Shown here piece by piece: positions 28,547-38,063 of a stretch of 44,347 nucleotides of DNA. The stretch comes from Accumulibacter sp. (GTDB taxonomy: Bacteria; Pseudomonadota; Gammaproteobacteria; Burkholderiales; Rhodocyclaceae). The stretch lies in contig JAITNL010000123.1 in assembly GCA_031290495.1 (NCBI GenBank), forward strand, positions 1-44,347. Reading direction: 5' to 3'. A program made the position numbers and the translations under genes. The notes below the pieces were generated by a model, which saw nothing but the letters and a program-made list of their open reading frames with translations, had not been told where the DNA came from and made no database searches. Positions within the stretch are counted from its first letter, which is position 1; the number at the start of each line of letters is the position of its first letter.

Positions 28547-31500
28547 TTACTTGACGATCAACTCTCTCCAGGAAAGACGGCGCGCTTTGTTGCCGGATTC
28601 GCCGAATTTGCCGTTTATATCGCCGAGGAAGTCCGGTCCCGATCCGTCGCCTTGTCCCAGGATGCCGACCGTGCCGTCGGGATTCCGCACGAACACCGGG
28701 CTGGTTACCATGAAGTCGCCCCATTTTCCGCCGGCGAAACCGTTGCCGTTCTCATCGACCTCGTTGCCGACATAACCGCCGGTCACGTAATCCAGGAAGT
28801 AAAAATAGCTCACCCCGGCAGGAACGCACGCGCCAGATTGCGGCTTGTTGGTCATCAGCGCCAAAGTCCCTTGCAGCAGCTTGATCGTCGTGTTGACCCG
28901 CTCGCCGCCGGCCAGGAAATCGACGTACCAACCGTCCTTATGATCCCAATCGACCGGATTCTTGGTGATCTTCACGATCGGTTCATCGGTGACGCAGTAA
29001 GAATTGCCGGCGGGACAAAGCCCACCGTCCTTCATCACCTGTCTCACGAAACGGCCATCGTCCGTGGTATCGCGCAGATTGTCGTAGCTGCATTCGTTCA
29101 ACAGCCCCTGGCTGCAACTGACCTTGCCGCTGTCAGAGACCACGACCGTGTTCGGCCACGGATCCTTGAGCGCGTACACCGACTGCCGCGTCTCCGTCAC
29201 CAGGTCAGGCAGGCCGAGCAATTGGCCGGTGCCGGCGAACACCACACGGTGCCCCAGAACCAAAGCGAGTTCCAGGCGCGTGGTAATCGGCTGCGCTTTG
29301 CCATCGTCATCCTTCAGCGTCGCGATCAGGCGCGCGTTGCCGGCGTCGCCGTCGTCGTTGATGTCGAAGCGCCACACATTACCCAACAGATCGCCGCCAT
29401 ACGCCCACAGCGCGGTATTGTTCAAGGTCGGGTAATCGGCCCAGGCCGCGATTTTCGCCAGTCCGCTGGGCGTATCGGAGCTGCCCGCGCTGGTGGTAAC
29501 GCGGCGGATCGTTTCGCCGCTATTGGCGTCGAGCACGAACAGACGCCCCTTGCCGTCGCCAGTGTTGTTATACCCCGACGTCACAGTGTTGTTATACCCC
29601 GACGTCAACAACACCACCCATGTGCCATCGGTGAGTTTGGTGATCACCGGATTACCGAAGGTGTAGCCCAGATTCTCGTCGGTAAATTCCCACATCCCCT
29701 TGGGATTCGCCGGATCGGTGATGTCGAGCGCGTAATACCCCTTGCCGCCCAGATTGACGCCGCCGACCAGAATCGTCTTCCACTCGGCCGTCCCCGACGC
29801 GTCCGGCGCGCAATTGGCGGCACAGATGTCGCCCATCACCGGCGTTCCATCGACGTAATAGCGATGCTTCGCGCTATAGTTCTTGTCGGCCAGTTGATAC
29901 AGCTTGGGCAGCATGAACGTCGGTATGTAGGCCCATGCTTCCTTCCCGCCTTCGCCGTCGTTTTTATCCTTGTCGGCCTTGAAGGCGTGCAACATGCCAT
30001 CGTTGGCGCCGACATAGATCATCGCCGCGCGGCCGCTCCCCTCGCGGTTGAGCCTTTCCTTGAAATTGCCGTAGCCGCGATCGATGTAACTCCACAGCGC
30101 GTGTTGTACGTAGACCGCTTCCGATCCCACGATGTCGCCCAGCAGGTTGGCGCGCTGGCGGTAATACATCGTCAGTTCGTTGCCTGGCCCCTCGTGGCTG
30201 CGATCCCCGCGCAGGAAATTCACCAGCGACTCGCCGCCGATGCTGCCCTGCTCCGCCGCCAGCAGGCAGATCGTACCCACCGCACAGAGTTGTGAAAGAT
30301 CGCCGATATTCGGTTTTTGGAAGAGCTTGCGCTGATCGTCCGTCAGATTGCCCCACTCGAAGGACGCCAGCTTATTGTCACCGTCCTCCTTGAAGAAGTA
30401 GATATTCCGGTTGCTGGCGCTGCGTTTGTCGAGTTCGGTTTTGGCCGACCAGGTCAAGGTCTTGGTCAGGTTGCTGACCGAACCGCTGAGGTCCAGGCGC
30501 TGCACGTCGCCGACCCAGGTTCCCGATGTAAACGAAACCTGGAAAGCGCCGACACTGTCGGTATCGCTCAGATTGGGGCTGGTGACGGTGATTGCCGCCA
30601 GCGAACCGTCCTTGAGCATTACTTCCTGCAGCGCGGTGCTGATCCCCGCCGCCATCGACGCCGGATTTTCGGCGCTGAAATAACTGCCGCGCCCGTTGAC
30701 CGCCGCGTGCCACAGATCGTCGATCGTGGTCTGTTTGTTGGCCAGCGGCTTGGGCCAGTTGCATTGCCCGATTTCCTGCCACGAACAGACGCCAGTCGTC
30801 GGATTGGCCATCACGCCTTCCGTCGCGACGCTGTAGAAGTCGCCCGAGGTCGCCGTTTTGTAGTCGGCCTGGTATTGCATCACCCCCGACGCGCCGAGAC
30901 CCAGGGTATAGGTGCTCATCCGCTGCTGATCTGGCGTATTGGCGCAGACGTCGTTGCCGGAAGAGCCTGAGATGCAGTTGCCCAGCGTTTCGTCGCGCAA
31001 ATCGGTGATGTAATAATATTCCGCCACATCGGCCAGGGTGTCCGGCGTGGATGCCCCGGACACGATGTCGCAGAGGGTTTCGATGTAGTTGGGCCCAAGC
31101 GGCGCGATGGGTGTGCACGAGGTGACCGTGGTCGGTGCCGTTACGGTCTCCGTACATTCAGTCCGCAGCCAATTATTGGCGGCGCTGGCGTCGGCCTCGG
31201 TGCAATCCGGCGCGAAGCCGGTCCAGGCGGCGACGTTGTCAATCGAACGGCAGGTCGTGATCGTCCCATTGACGGCAGTCACCTGGTTCGGAGTACACGG
31301 CGGATTTGCCGGTAACACACGGTTCGAAACACTCAATGCCGTCGGAAGGGGAGGCGCAAAGTCACTCTTCTGAACCACCCGGTAGGCGAAGCTGTTGTTG
31401 TCCACGGGTGGGTAGGCCGGATCGTAATCGGAATGAAGCCGCCAGTCGCCGTTTTGGACCAGTTCACACTTTGTTGTGTCGTCCTTCGAGCAGTTTGCAT

Positions 31501-34500
31501 CTATCGTCCACGGATTGACCGGATCCCACTGCGAACTCCAGCCCGTGCCATTTTCACACGCCGTTATGACGGTATATGGGGAACTTTCCGATCTGGCGAC
31601 ATTGCTATCCGGACAGGACCCCGTCTGCCAGTCGGAGTCGGTCCAGGAAGCGGGGTCGTACCGACACTCCACTTCCGAGCCGATTACGGAGCTTGACTCA
31701 CAAGTTTCGCCACTTCCGACAGCGCCCCATTCCTTGTTAACCGATTGGCAATAGGTGATGACGCCGTTGTCACCGGGAATACAATCGCCGGTACAGGCGC
31801 TTGGTGTAGAGCTTGGCGGGGTCGTGCCAGCCGTTGTCGGCGTGCAAGTGTCGGCGTTAAACCAACCCGTCGTGCTGTCGATCACCTCCGTCCGCACATA
31901 TTGACATTCCACGCTCCCCTTGCCTTCATCAGCAGTGATCTCATTTGAGGTGCATGAACTGGCGTCTGCCCAACTCGACCAGGCGGGCGTACAGGCAACA
32001 ACACCAACACCGGAGGAATTGCAACTATCCTCGCTTGATCCCGTACCCGTTATCGCTTTGCATTCTCTTGCCGGACCGACGTAGTTGGGACCGCCGCTGC
32101 GGGATTGCGCCGCGCACCCCTGTGCCATGGTGGCGGTAGACGACGTTGCGGTGGTGGCGTAGGAGCACCTTACTACCGTTGCGCCCGATGTGGACGCGGT
32201 ACAGGAGGAGGCATTGGTTTGTGTAGTGGCATATGCCGTCGTGCATACCACGGGGTTAATCGCCGAGTAGACCGTGCCGACCGCCGTGGAGGTCTGGGGC
32301 GTTGTCGTCGTCGCTCCAGCCGGACAGGCTTCGGCAGTCGTGCTGATCTCTCTGTATTTACACGTGAGGGTCGACGAGATAGTGCAGGAGGAGTTCGTGT
32401 CCGTATATATTCCGCTCCATCCATCGTTGCTGCATGTGTATGCTACGAAATCGTTATAGGTATATGGCAACGTCGTGGCTGTACAGGTCTCCGGAGCGTT
32501 CACCAGCGCCGCGGCGCCCCAAGCGTATTGGCACTCCGTAGTCCCACTGCCGACGCCAGAAGTAGCGGTGGAAAGCGTTGTGTTAACTACCGCGCCAACG
32601 CTGCAAGAGCCAACCCCAGATGATACGTTAGTCCAGGCCGGACTGTAGGTGACAGAACCACACGCGTCCTTAAAGGGCACGCTGAAGCTGTCTGTCAGCG
32701 TGGTGCTGGTGGCGACACACGCGGTTGGAGGAACATATGCCGTCGTGTACGCATAATACGCGCACGCCGACTTTGTATTATAGGTCACGCTTTCGTTATC
32801 TTTGCCTTCGTTGTTGGTTACATCCAACCCGGCCTTGACGACACACGAGTCAACCGCCACGGCGGCGCTGGCGGCGGGTTTTGTGCATTTCACGCGATCC
32901 GTGCCGGTGGTAACCGGAGTACAGGAATCCACGGGGGCCTGCGCGGTCCATGTGGTCCCGCTGTTGGAAGAAGTTTGCTCATAAACCTGGGTCAGCGTTT
33001 GCTTGAGCTGTGTGGTCGTCTTCAGGACAGTGGCAACCCGGTACTGGAGCGTCCCTGTGGTCTTTTGCAACGCGTTCTTGGTGCTTGTTTGCAGTTGGTA
33101 TCGTTTGACGGATACCGTCCCGGTCTCCTCTTTGAGAGGATACTCTTTCACTTCCCAACCGGTCTGTGTAGTGGTCGTCCAGAGATTTTTGCTCCGGCTT
33201 TGTAAATGCCATAACTGCGCCTGGTATTGCTTGCCCCGTTTCTGCAACTGCGCGGTGCGGAACAGCGGGACGTTCTTCAGGATCTTGTGCATGACCATGT
33301 CGACAATCTCCCGCTGCTCGACTTTGGTCTGATACCAAGGCCGATCCGGGGTAAGCGTCATTTTTCTTTGTATCGTGTATTTTTTGCGCACACCGGTACC
33401 GGCGTCGAGCATCGGCCTGATTTCGTTGTTGTCCTGATCGTCGACCAGCGTCGTTCCGTCGAGCTTGAAGCCGATCTCGTTCGCTTTGTTGGTCCAGTAA
33501 CCGTCGGTCGACAGGATCGCCACGTTCGGCTGGCAGTAATATTGCATCGGGTCTTCGACGGCAACGCCGTTCAGCGTTTCACCGTTGAGTTTTCCAGCGT
33601 AAAGCCGACCGGCCTTGGACAGCGCGGCGCGCAAAGGGGTGTCGGCTGTGGCGACGGGCTTCGAGGCAAACAGTTTGTCGTACCACTCTTGTTTGTGCGT
33701 GTAGTCAAATTCCGAAATATTCTGGAAATCGGTTCCGGTATTGTTATTGATGCTCAAATAACCGATCCGGTATTTGTCGTTGATCGACTCGAATGAGCGG
33801 CTGGTCGCCGTCTTCATGGCTTGCATCCGCGTGCGGTAGTAAGCCCACCAGTTAGCGTAGTTGGTCATTTCTTCGTCATACGTACAGGTGTCTCCGGCGC
33901 AATCCGCGCGCGTCGCCGCTTTCGGGTAGGTGCTTCTTCCCGACTCGATGACGGTCAACAGGTTTTCACCGGGGGCAAGATTGATGGTCGCGGTCGTTTC
34001 ACCGGGAACGGTATAGGACGTCGTGGGCCTGATAAAGTAGGTGTTGCCGCCGAGGGGGGAGGCTTCGGAGTTGTACCAACCGGCCGTCATCGACCCGGTT
34101 GTTTTGGTGACGGCCGAGGTCCCCGTGACGACAGGCGCGGTGATGATGATGGCGGCGACGGTGGCGCTGAAGCTAGTGGATTTATCCGCGCTGTATCCGG
34201 CGATTGTGCAATTGCCGACACGCTTGTAGGTACAGGCGTTGATGCTGGCGATGATAGCTTCGGCCATCGCCGCGAATGTCGACGCGTTGACGGGCGCGGA
34301 TAGAATTTCTTTGATGCCTTCGCTGTCTGTTACCTTGATGTTGCTAAATATGGTGTTGCTGGCGGTGCCTGCAATGGTCAACCTGGCGCGCCGGGGCGCG
34401 GGGAGGCGCGGAAAGGTATAGAAAATGGTGCTGGTCGCGTCCGGCTTTTCAACCTGGACGGCCTGACACGCGCCCGCGTTTGTTCCCGATGGTTGCGCTT

Positions 34501-35083
34501 TGGCCTTCGCCAGCGCGTCTGTCTTACACCAGCGGAGCCGCGCGGGCACTGGGTAGGTTTCGCTCGCGGCGCTCTGGTTGGCGCAGTCTTTCAGTGTGCG
34601 GTCTTTACAGTACTCGCCGGGTACCGTGGTGTAGTAATACGCATAGACCAGATTCGTGGTGTCGGTTGACTGAATGCCGTAACCGTCGGTTTTTACCTTG
34701 GCCCAGCCATTCGTTCCATCGCTGGTTTCTGCGCGGGTCTGGCTGGGGTATTTGGTGTCGTTGGTCGAGCCGTCGGCGTTGAAGTAGACGGGCGGCACAT
34801 AAGTGATCGCCGGGTTGTAGGCGACGCCGTTGAAACTGGCGTTCTTGCTCTGGTAGGGGAATACCACCCCCGTTTCTTCGGCCCAGTCGGGCAGATAGTC
34901 CCAGTCCATACTGCCTGAATCGTCCATGATGAACAGGATATTGGGCTTGATCTCCATCGAGATGGCCCCCGAAATCGGCGTTTCGGAAATTTCGGTCAAG
35001 CCGCCGAACGCCGGCGGCGTGAGCAGCGACGCGGCCAGCAGGGCAGTACGGAAAAAGATGCGGGAAGTGGTGGATGTTTTCAT
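28547..35083 (-). CDS. pilY1: PilY1-like type IV pilus tip protein, very large
   Basis: PilY1 is exported with the minor pilins, promotes pilus assembly and can act as a tip adhesin. I start at the ATG at 35083: GAGGA lies upstream and a clear signal peptide follows (MKTSTTSRIFF, hydrophobic core, FGG). A von Willebrand A-like metal site, MDDSGSMD, is near residues 53-60. The C-terminal PilY propeller runs from about 1505 to the end; DINDDGDAGN near 1905 looks like its calcium-binding loop. At 2178 residues it is nearly twice the usual 1000-1200. The excess is a Cys/Thr/Ser-rich segment at about 715-1385 with dozens of cysteines. A 24-base duplication lies in the propeller. It is the last gene of the operon. 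Confidence 0.92.
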   Translation of the reverse strand: MKTSTTSRIFFRTALLAASLLTPPAFGGLTEISETPISGAISMEIKPNILFIMDDSGSMDWDYLPDWAEETGVVFPYQSKNASFNGVAYNPAITYVPPVYFNADGSTNDTKYPSQTRAETSDGTNGWAKVKTDGYGIQSTDTTNLVYAYYYTTVPGEYCKDRTLKDCANQSAASETYPVPARLRWCKTDALAKAKAQPSGTNAGACQAVQVEKPDATSTIFYTFPRLPAPRRARLTIAGTASNTIFSNIKVTDSEGIKEILSAPVNASTFAAMAEAIIASINACTYKRVGNCTIAGYSADKSTSFSATVAAIIITAPVVTGTSAVTKTTGSMTAGWYNSEASPLGGNTYFIRPTTSYTVPGETTATINLAPGENLLTVIESGRSTYPKAATRADCAGDTCTYDEEMTNYANWWAYYRTRMQAMKTATSRSFESINDKYRIGYLSINNNTGTDFQNISEFDYTHKQEWYDKLFASKPVATADTPLRAALSKAGRLYAGKLNGETLNGVAVEDPMQYYCQPNVAILSTDGYWTNKANEIGFKLDGTTLVDDQDNNEIRPMLDAGTGVRKKYTIQRKMTLTPDRPWYQTKVEQREIVDMVMHKILKNVPLFRTAQLQKRGKQYQAQLWHLQSRSKNLWTTTTQTGWEVKEYPLKEETGTVSVKRYQLQTSTKNALQKTTGTLQYRVATVLKTTTQLKQTLTQVYEQTSSNSGTTWTAQAPVDSCTPVTTGTDRVKCTKPAASAAVAVDSCVVKAGLDVTNNEGKDNESVTYNTKSACAYYAYTTAYVPPTACVATSTTLTDSFSVPFKDACGSVTYSPAWTNVSSGVGSCSVGAVVNTTLSTATSGVGSGTTECQYAWGAAALVNAPETCTATTLPYTYNDFVAYTCSNDGWSGIYTDTNSSCTISSTLTCKYREISTTAEACPAGATTTTPQTSTAVGTVYSAINPVVCTTAYATTQTNASSCTASTSGATVVRCSYATTATSSTATMAQGCAAQSRSGGPNYVGPARECKAITGTGSSEDSCNSSGVGVVACTPAWSSWADASSCTSNEITADEGKGSVECQYVRTEVIDSTTGWFNADTCTPTTAGTTPPSSTPSACTGDCIPGDNGVITYCQSVNKEWGAVGSGETCESSSVIGSEVECRYDPASWTDSDWQTGSCPDSNVARSESSPYTVITACENGTGWSSQWDPVNPWTIDANCSKDDTTKCELVQNGDWRLHSDYDPAYPPVDNNSFAYRVVQKSDFAPPLPTALSVSNRVLPANPPCTPNQVTAVNGTITTCRSIDNVAAWTGFAPDCTEADASAANNWLRTECTETVTAPTTVTSCTPIAPLGPNYIETLCDIVSGASTPDTLADVAEYYYITDLRDETLGNCISGSSGNDVCANTPDQQRMSTYTLGLGASGVMQYQADYKTATSGDFYSVATEGVMANPTTGVCSWQEIGQCNWPKPLANKQTTIDDLWHAAVNGRGSYFSAENPASMAAGISTALQEVMLKDGSLAAITVTSPNLSDTDSVGAFQVSFTSGTWVGDVQRLDLSGSVSNLTKTLTWSAKTELDKRSASNRNIYFFKEDGDNKLASFEWGNLTDDQRKLFQKPNIGDLSQLCAVGTICLLAAEQGSIGGESLVNFLRGDRSHEGPGNELTMYYRQRANLLGDIVGSEAVYVQHALWSYIDRGYGNFKERLNREGSGRAAMIYVGANDGMLHAFKADKDKNDGEGGKEAWAYIPTFMLPKLYQLADKNYSAKHRYYVDGTPVMGDICAANCAPDASGTAEWKTILVGGVNLGGKGYYALDITDPANPKGMWEFTDENLGYTFGNPVITKLTDGTWVVLLTSGYNNTVTSGYNNTGDGKGRLFVLDANSGETIRRVTTSAGSSDTPSGLAKIAAWADYPTLNNTALWAYGGDLLGNVWRFDINDDGDAGNARLIATLKDDDGKAQPITTRLELALVLGHRVVFAGTGQLLGLPDLVTETRQSVYALKDPWPNTVVVSDSGKVSCSQGLLNECSYDNLRDTTDDGRFVRQVMKDGGLCPAGNSYCVTDEPIVKITKNPVDWDHKDGWYVDFLAGGERVNTTIKLLQGTLALMTNKPQSGACVPAGVSYFYFLDYVTGGYVGNEVDENGNGFAGGKWGDFMVTSPVFVRNPDGTVGILGQGDGSGPDFLGDINGKFGESGNKARRLSWRELIVK
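29560..29607 (-). repeat. 24-base tandem duplication in pilY1
   Basis: Two exact head-to-tail copies of a 24-base unit containing GTTGTTATACCCCGACG. They encode a duplicated eight-residue segment (SGYNNTVT then SGYNNTGD) in the C-terminal propeller. The frame is kept. Confidence 0.9.
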
Positions 35084-35111
35084 GGCGGTTTCCTCGGCGA
35101 ATGCGTCGCGA

Positions 35112-35708
35112 TCAGAGTACGAGAATGGTTTGCGTGTAGACAACGGTGTTGCGCGGGCCTTCTACCCGGCTGGTGATGCGGTAGTAAACCTTGGGGTCTT
35201 CCACCGGCGGCGGGTCGCCGACGTTTTTGGAGTTGCCGGTTCCCGCGAGCGGGGGGATGGAACAGTCAGCGTTCGTTGGTTCCCCTTCACGTTCGCAGAG
35301 ACGGTGAATGATGTAAGTCACGCGGTTGTCGGCACTGTCCGTGACGCCGCCCGAACCGCTCGGTATCAGCGAATCGTAGAAGCATCCCCAATCCGGGTCG
35401 CCGTCGGATGTCTGGCAGTTGTTGTCCGGTGAAGGATCGACGCGCTTGGCCCAGTAGTGGCTCTCGGGGACGTCGTCGTTCAGATTGTTGGCGCCGAGCC
35501 AGATCAGCGCTTCTTCCATGCCGCGTTCGGAGGAGAGCACCGCCGATTCGCGGAACGCGAGGTTGCTGGAAATGAGGTTGGTCATGTTGACCGAACGGAT
35601 CAGCGAGAGCGCCGAGAGCGTCATGGCGATCAGGACGATCAGGGCAATGACCAGAACGACGCCGGTCTGCCGGGCAGAGACGACGGGGATTTTGCGGGGA
35701 GTCATCAT
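35112..35708 (-). CDS. pilX: PilX-like minor pilin assembly protein
   Basis: The start is the ATG at 35708, which overlaps the pilW stop (ATGA); a much longer open frame upstream is arginine-rich shadow sequence. The 198-residue product begins with a short basic leader (MTPRKIPVVSARQ) and then TGVVLVIALIVLIAMTLSALSLIRS, the hydrophobic N-terminal helix of PilX_N proteins. FRESAVLSSERGMEEAL follows as in other members. The C-terminal domain has four cysteines likely to form disulfides. PilX caps or primes the pilus with PilV, PilW and PilY1. The residue before the helix is threonine-glycine, so processing by PilD is plausible. Confidence 0.85.
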   Translation of the reverse strand: MMTPRKIPVVSARQTGVVLVIALIVLIAMTLSALSLIRSVNMTNLISSNLAFRESAVLSSERGMEEALIWLGANNLNDDVPESHYWAKRVDPSPDNNCQTSDGDPDWGCFYDSLIPSGSGGVTDSADNRVTYIIHRLCEREGEPTNADCSIPPLAGTGNSKNVGDPPPVEDPKVYYRITSRVEGPRNTVVYTQTILVL

Positions 35709-36748
35709 GGTTTTTCCATCCAGGGAATGTTGCGCAGCGGGACGACGGTTTCGTAAATTTGATAGCGGTAGTTTTGCCAGTTTTCGAGAGTGCTCAGATC
35801 GATCTCGCCGCCGCTCCAGGTGGGGGCGGTGGTGGTGACGGGATCCTTGTTCCATTCGCCGTTGCGGACGGCCAGCGCCAGTTGTATCGCCGAGACGCCT
35901 GTCGTCGCCGAGGACGCCGCGATGGCTTTGAGGCTGACGATGCCGTCGGCGACGACGAGCCAGTTCCCCCTCTCGCGGCAATCGATGAACGGTTTGGCCA
36001 GGTAATCACAAGTGGTCAATTGGCCATCCCGAATGGCGTAGCCGATGATTTTCAGCTCGGAACCGAAGTTGAACAGTAAGTCATTTATAACGGCCTTATG
36101 GCCATCCGCCGCTGGCACGATTACCCAATTCCTGACTTCGGTGCTGGTCGTATCCATGTCCGGGTTGGCGTTCGGACAGATGTTGCCCGGCTTGATCAGC
36201 GACGCTTCGCTCATGACCAGCTCACAGGTTCCAGAATCCGACGACGGCGCCGCGACGGCCCAATCGCCATCCTTGAAATGGCCGACGGAGCCGATGCCGT
36301 AACAATCGGAGTTCGAGTACGTGTCATCGACAACGGTGTCGCCTTCGGGAGCGCCCGCGCTGCTGCCGTAAACGATGAGCAGGGTGTCGGCGCCGGTGTC
36401 TCCCGACGGAAGCAGATTCCACTCCGCCGGCGGGTTGATCGTGATCGGCTTGAGATCGGGCAGCTCGATTGCGGCAACGGTGTTGGCCTCGGACGCGTCC
36501 AGCGAACAGCCGCGCAGTAATTCGTGCGCGTTGAAGCCGTAGCCGCCCTGTTTGATGTCGCGCTGGATCGAGTAAATCGCCAGCGCGCCGTTGTTCTGCG
36601 CGTCACCGGAACCGGTGGTCATCCGCTTCTGCGCTTCCGAGGTGCGCGCGACTTGCATGATGACGAGGACGCCAATCATGCCAATGACCAGGGCGACCAT
36701 GATTTCAACGAGCGAGAAGCCGCGATTGGCGGGTTTCATCTTCGCCAT
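35705..36748 (-). CDS. pilW: PilW-like minor pilin
   Basis: The prepilin leader reads MAKMKPANRG followed by FSLVEIMVALVIGMIGVLVI, with E5 of the mature protein present. I prefer the ATG at 36748, ten bases after GGAGG; the ATG at 36739 (MKPANRG) is also possible. The open frame extends to 36862, but that part is translated from a non-coding inverted repeat. The 347-residue protein continues with the family's GNNGALAIYSIQRDIKQGGYGF-like segment (here about 50-72) and a large cysteine-containing globular domain. It is one of the tip-complex minor pilins; the gene overlaps pilX and is separated from pilV by about 110 bases. Confidence 0.88.
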   Translation of the reverse strand: MAKMKPANRGFSLVEIMVALVIGMIGVLVIMQVARTSEAQKRMTTGSGDAQNNGALAIYSIQRDIKQGGYGFNAHELLRGCSLDASEANTVAAIELPDLKPITINPPAEWNLLPSGDTGADTLLIVYGSSAGAPEGDTVVDDTYSNSDCYGIGSVGHFKDGDWAVAAPSSDSGTCELVMSEASLIKPGNICPNANPDMDTTSTEVRNWVIVPAADGHKAVINDLLFNFGSELKIIGYAIRDGQLTTCDYLAKPFIDCRERGNWLVVADGIVSLKAIAASSATTGVSAIQLALAVRNGEWNKDPVTTTAPTWSGGEIDLSTLENWQNYRYQIYETVVPLRNIPWMEKP

Positions 36749-36762
36749 TCCCGTCATTCCTC

Positions 36763-36833
36763 CGTCATTGCCGCGAAAACGAAAATCCGGGTTTCCCGCC
36801 GCCGCGTGGATTCCCGCATTCGCGAAAATGACG
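36763..36833. repeat. Inverted repeat between pilV and pilW
   Basis: The left arm begins CGTCATTGCCGCGAAAAC and the right arm, reverse-complemented, CGTCATTTTCGCGAATGC. This resembles the CGTCATTCCCGCGAAAGCGG family of dispersed intergenic repeats common in Betaproteobacteria. It fills the only sizeable gap within the pil operon and could form a transcript hairpin. Confidence 0.75.
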
Positions 36834-36858
36834 GGGGATGATAAAAAATACGTCTGCG

Positions 36859-37425
36859 TCATTGATTCCTCGATATTTGCGAAACGATGGTGTAACGATG
36901 CCGTTCACCTGCCAGCATCGATGGAGTTTTCCAGTACAACGTGATTTCCACTTGACCGGACTCTGTTTGGTCGACTTTATTGACGCAGACTCTGGGAAGC
37001 GTGGACATGGATAAAGCCGCCGGTTCGTTCTGGCAATCTTCTTCGTCACCGCTCGCGCAGAGAACGAGAGCTCCCGGACAGGGATCGGGTTTCTCACCGT
37101 CGCCGCTGTCGCAGGGGACGCCGGGAAGATCTTGCTGCCGGGGGTCGTCGTCGCGGCCGCAGAAGTCTTCCAGCCATGCCTTGTAGCTGTCGCCATCGGG
37201 CGATTCAAAGGCGGTTTTCATGTCGTCGATGCTGCTGTCGCTGGCCCACATCTGACCAACCAGCCGGTTGGCGAGCAGCGCGGCTTTGGTGCGCAGCCCC
37301 GCGTCGGCCGACATTTTGATCGAGGTGGCCTGAATGCCAATGACGGTCAATATGCCAAGCGAGAAAATCAGAATGGCGAGCAGCGCTTCAAGCAGCATGA
37401 CGCCGGATTGGAGTCGTTTATTCAA
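36859..37425 (-). CDS. pilV: PilV-like minor pilin
   Basis: I choose a TTG start at 37425: it has GGAGG six bases upstream, shares TTGA with the fimT stop, and gives the compact leader LNKRLQSG before VMLLEALLAILIFSLGILTVIG. The same frame is open upstream but reads arginine-rich shadow sequence. The mature protein has methionine-leucine-leucine-glutamate at the helix start, keeping E5. The 188-residue product then has a long cysteine-rich loop region (FCGRDDD, VPCDSGDG, PCPG, DCQN) and ends with ERHRYTIVSQI. PilV joins the minor-pilin tip complex. The TTG start probably lowers expression relative to the neighbours. Confidence 0.82.
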   Translation of the reverse strand: MNKRLQSGVMLLEALLAILIFSLGILTVIGIQATSIKMSADAGLRTKAALLANRLVGQMWASDSSIDDMKTAFESPDGDSYKAWLEDFCGRDDDPRQQDLPGVPCDSGDGEKPDPCPGALVLCASGDEEDCQNEPAALSMSTLPRVCVNKVDQTESGQVEITLYWKTPSMLAGERHRYTIVSQISRNQ

Positions 37426-38063
37426 TTGGTCCCTCCACACGCTTGCGCGTCGCCGCTCAACGCGGGATCGCACATGCGAATATTGCCGCCGCTGTTTATT
37501 TCGACGCGCAGACAACGCGTCTCTTTTCCGCCTGTCGGGGGAACACAGTCGTCGGCGCCGTCGGCGCCGTAAACGTTGATGACCGTCTTGCTCGCGGCGG
37601 GCGTGGTGAGACGCCCCAGCCCGTTGAAGGTGAAAAGACTCGCGTCGGCGGCAATGATGGTCTTGTTTCCGCCGGCCTGTTTGCCATCGTGCGTCCGAAC
37701 GAGGTGCGGGAAATCCTCATCCGACAGCGCCGCGCCGCACTCGCCCGCGGCGCTGTCGCGGCTGACGATCCAGTGCGGCCCGGCGCTGTCCAGAACGCAG
37801 CCATCATCGAGCGTGTCGGTCAGCTGGAAGTGCATGGTGGTGTTTCTTTTGAGGGCTTCGGCGCGCGTCAGTTGCAGTCCGGACAGGATCGACTCGGCCG
37901 CGCCGCGAATCCCCAGGTTCCGAATCCACAGCGCGAAATTCGGCACGGCCAGCGTGATCAGTATCGCCATCAGGGCCATCCCGATCATCAGCTCGATCAT
38001 GGTGAATCCCCGGCGGAATCGCGGTCGGGAATCCAGGCAAAAGCGGCGCGGGAACTTCAGCAT
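37422..38063 (-). CDS. fimT: FimT/GspH-family minor pseudopilin
   Basis: The leader ends PRFRRG and the mature helix is FTMIELMIGMALMAILITLAVPNF, a class III prepilin with E5 conserved. The GspH/FimT domain follows (RGAAESILSGLQLTRAEALKR, a hallmark segment) with a beta-rich, cysteine-containing C-terminus; total 213 residues. The ATG at 38063 overlaps the pilE-like stop by seven bases. In Pseudomonas and Acidovorax-type operons fimT or fimU occupies this first minor-pilin position; I use fimT since the two cannot be separated by eye. FimT relatives can bind DNA in natural transformation, which could apply here. Confidence 0.85.
   Translation of the reverse strand: MLKFPRRFCLDSRPRFRRGFTMIELMIGMALMAILITLAVPNFALWIRNLGIRGAAESILSGLQLTRAEALKRNTTMHFQLTDTLDDGCVLDSAGPHWIVSRDSAAGECGAALSDEDFPHLVRTHDGKQAGGNKTIIAADASLFTFNGLGRLTTPAASKTVINVYGADGADDCVPPTGGKETRCLRVEINSGGNIRMCDPALSGDAQACGGTN

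Noticed and set aside
28457-30295. Long plus-strand frame opposite pilY1
   Set aside because: A GC-driven antisense shadow; the minus strand has a complete pilY1 with signal peptide, family motifs and terminator.
35709-35981. Long N-terminal extension of the pilX frame
   Set aside because: Arginine-rich shadow of pilW; the ATG at 35708 overlaps the pilW stop and directly begins the leader.
36749-36862. N-terminal extension of pilW
   Set aside because: Translates the non-coding inverted repeat; the prepilin leader begins at 36748 or 36739.
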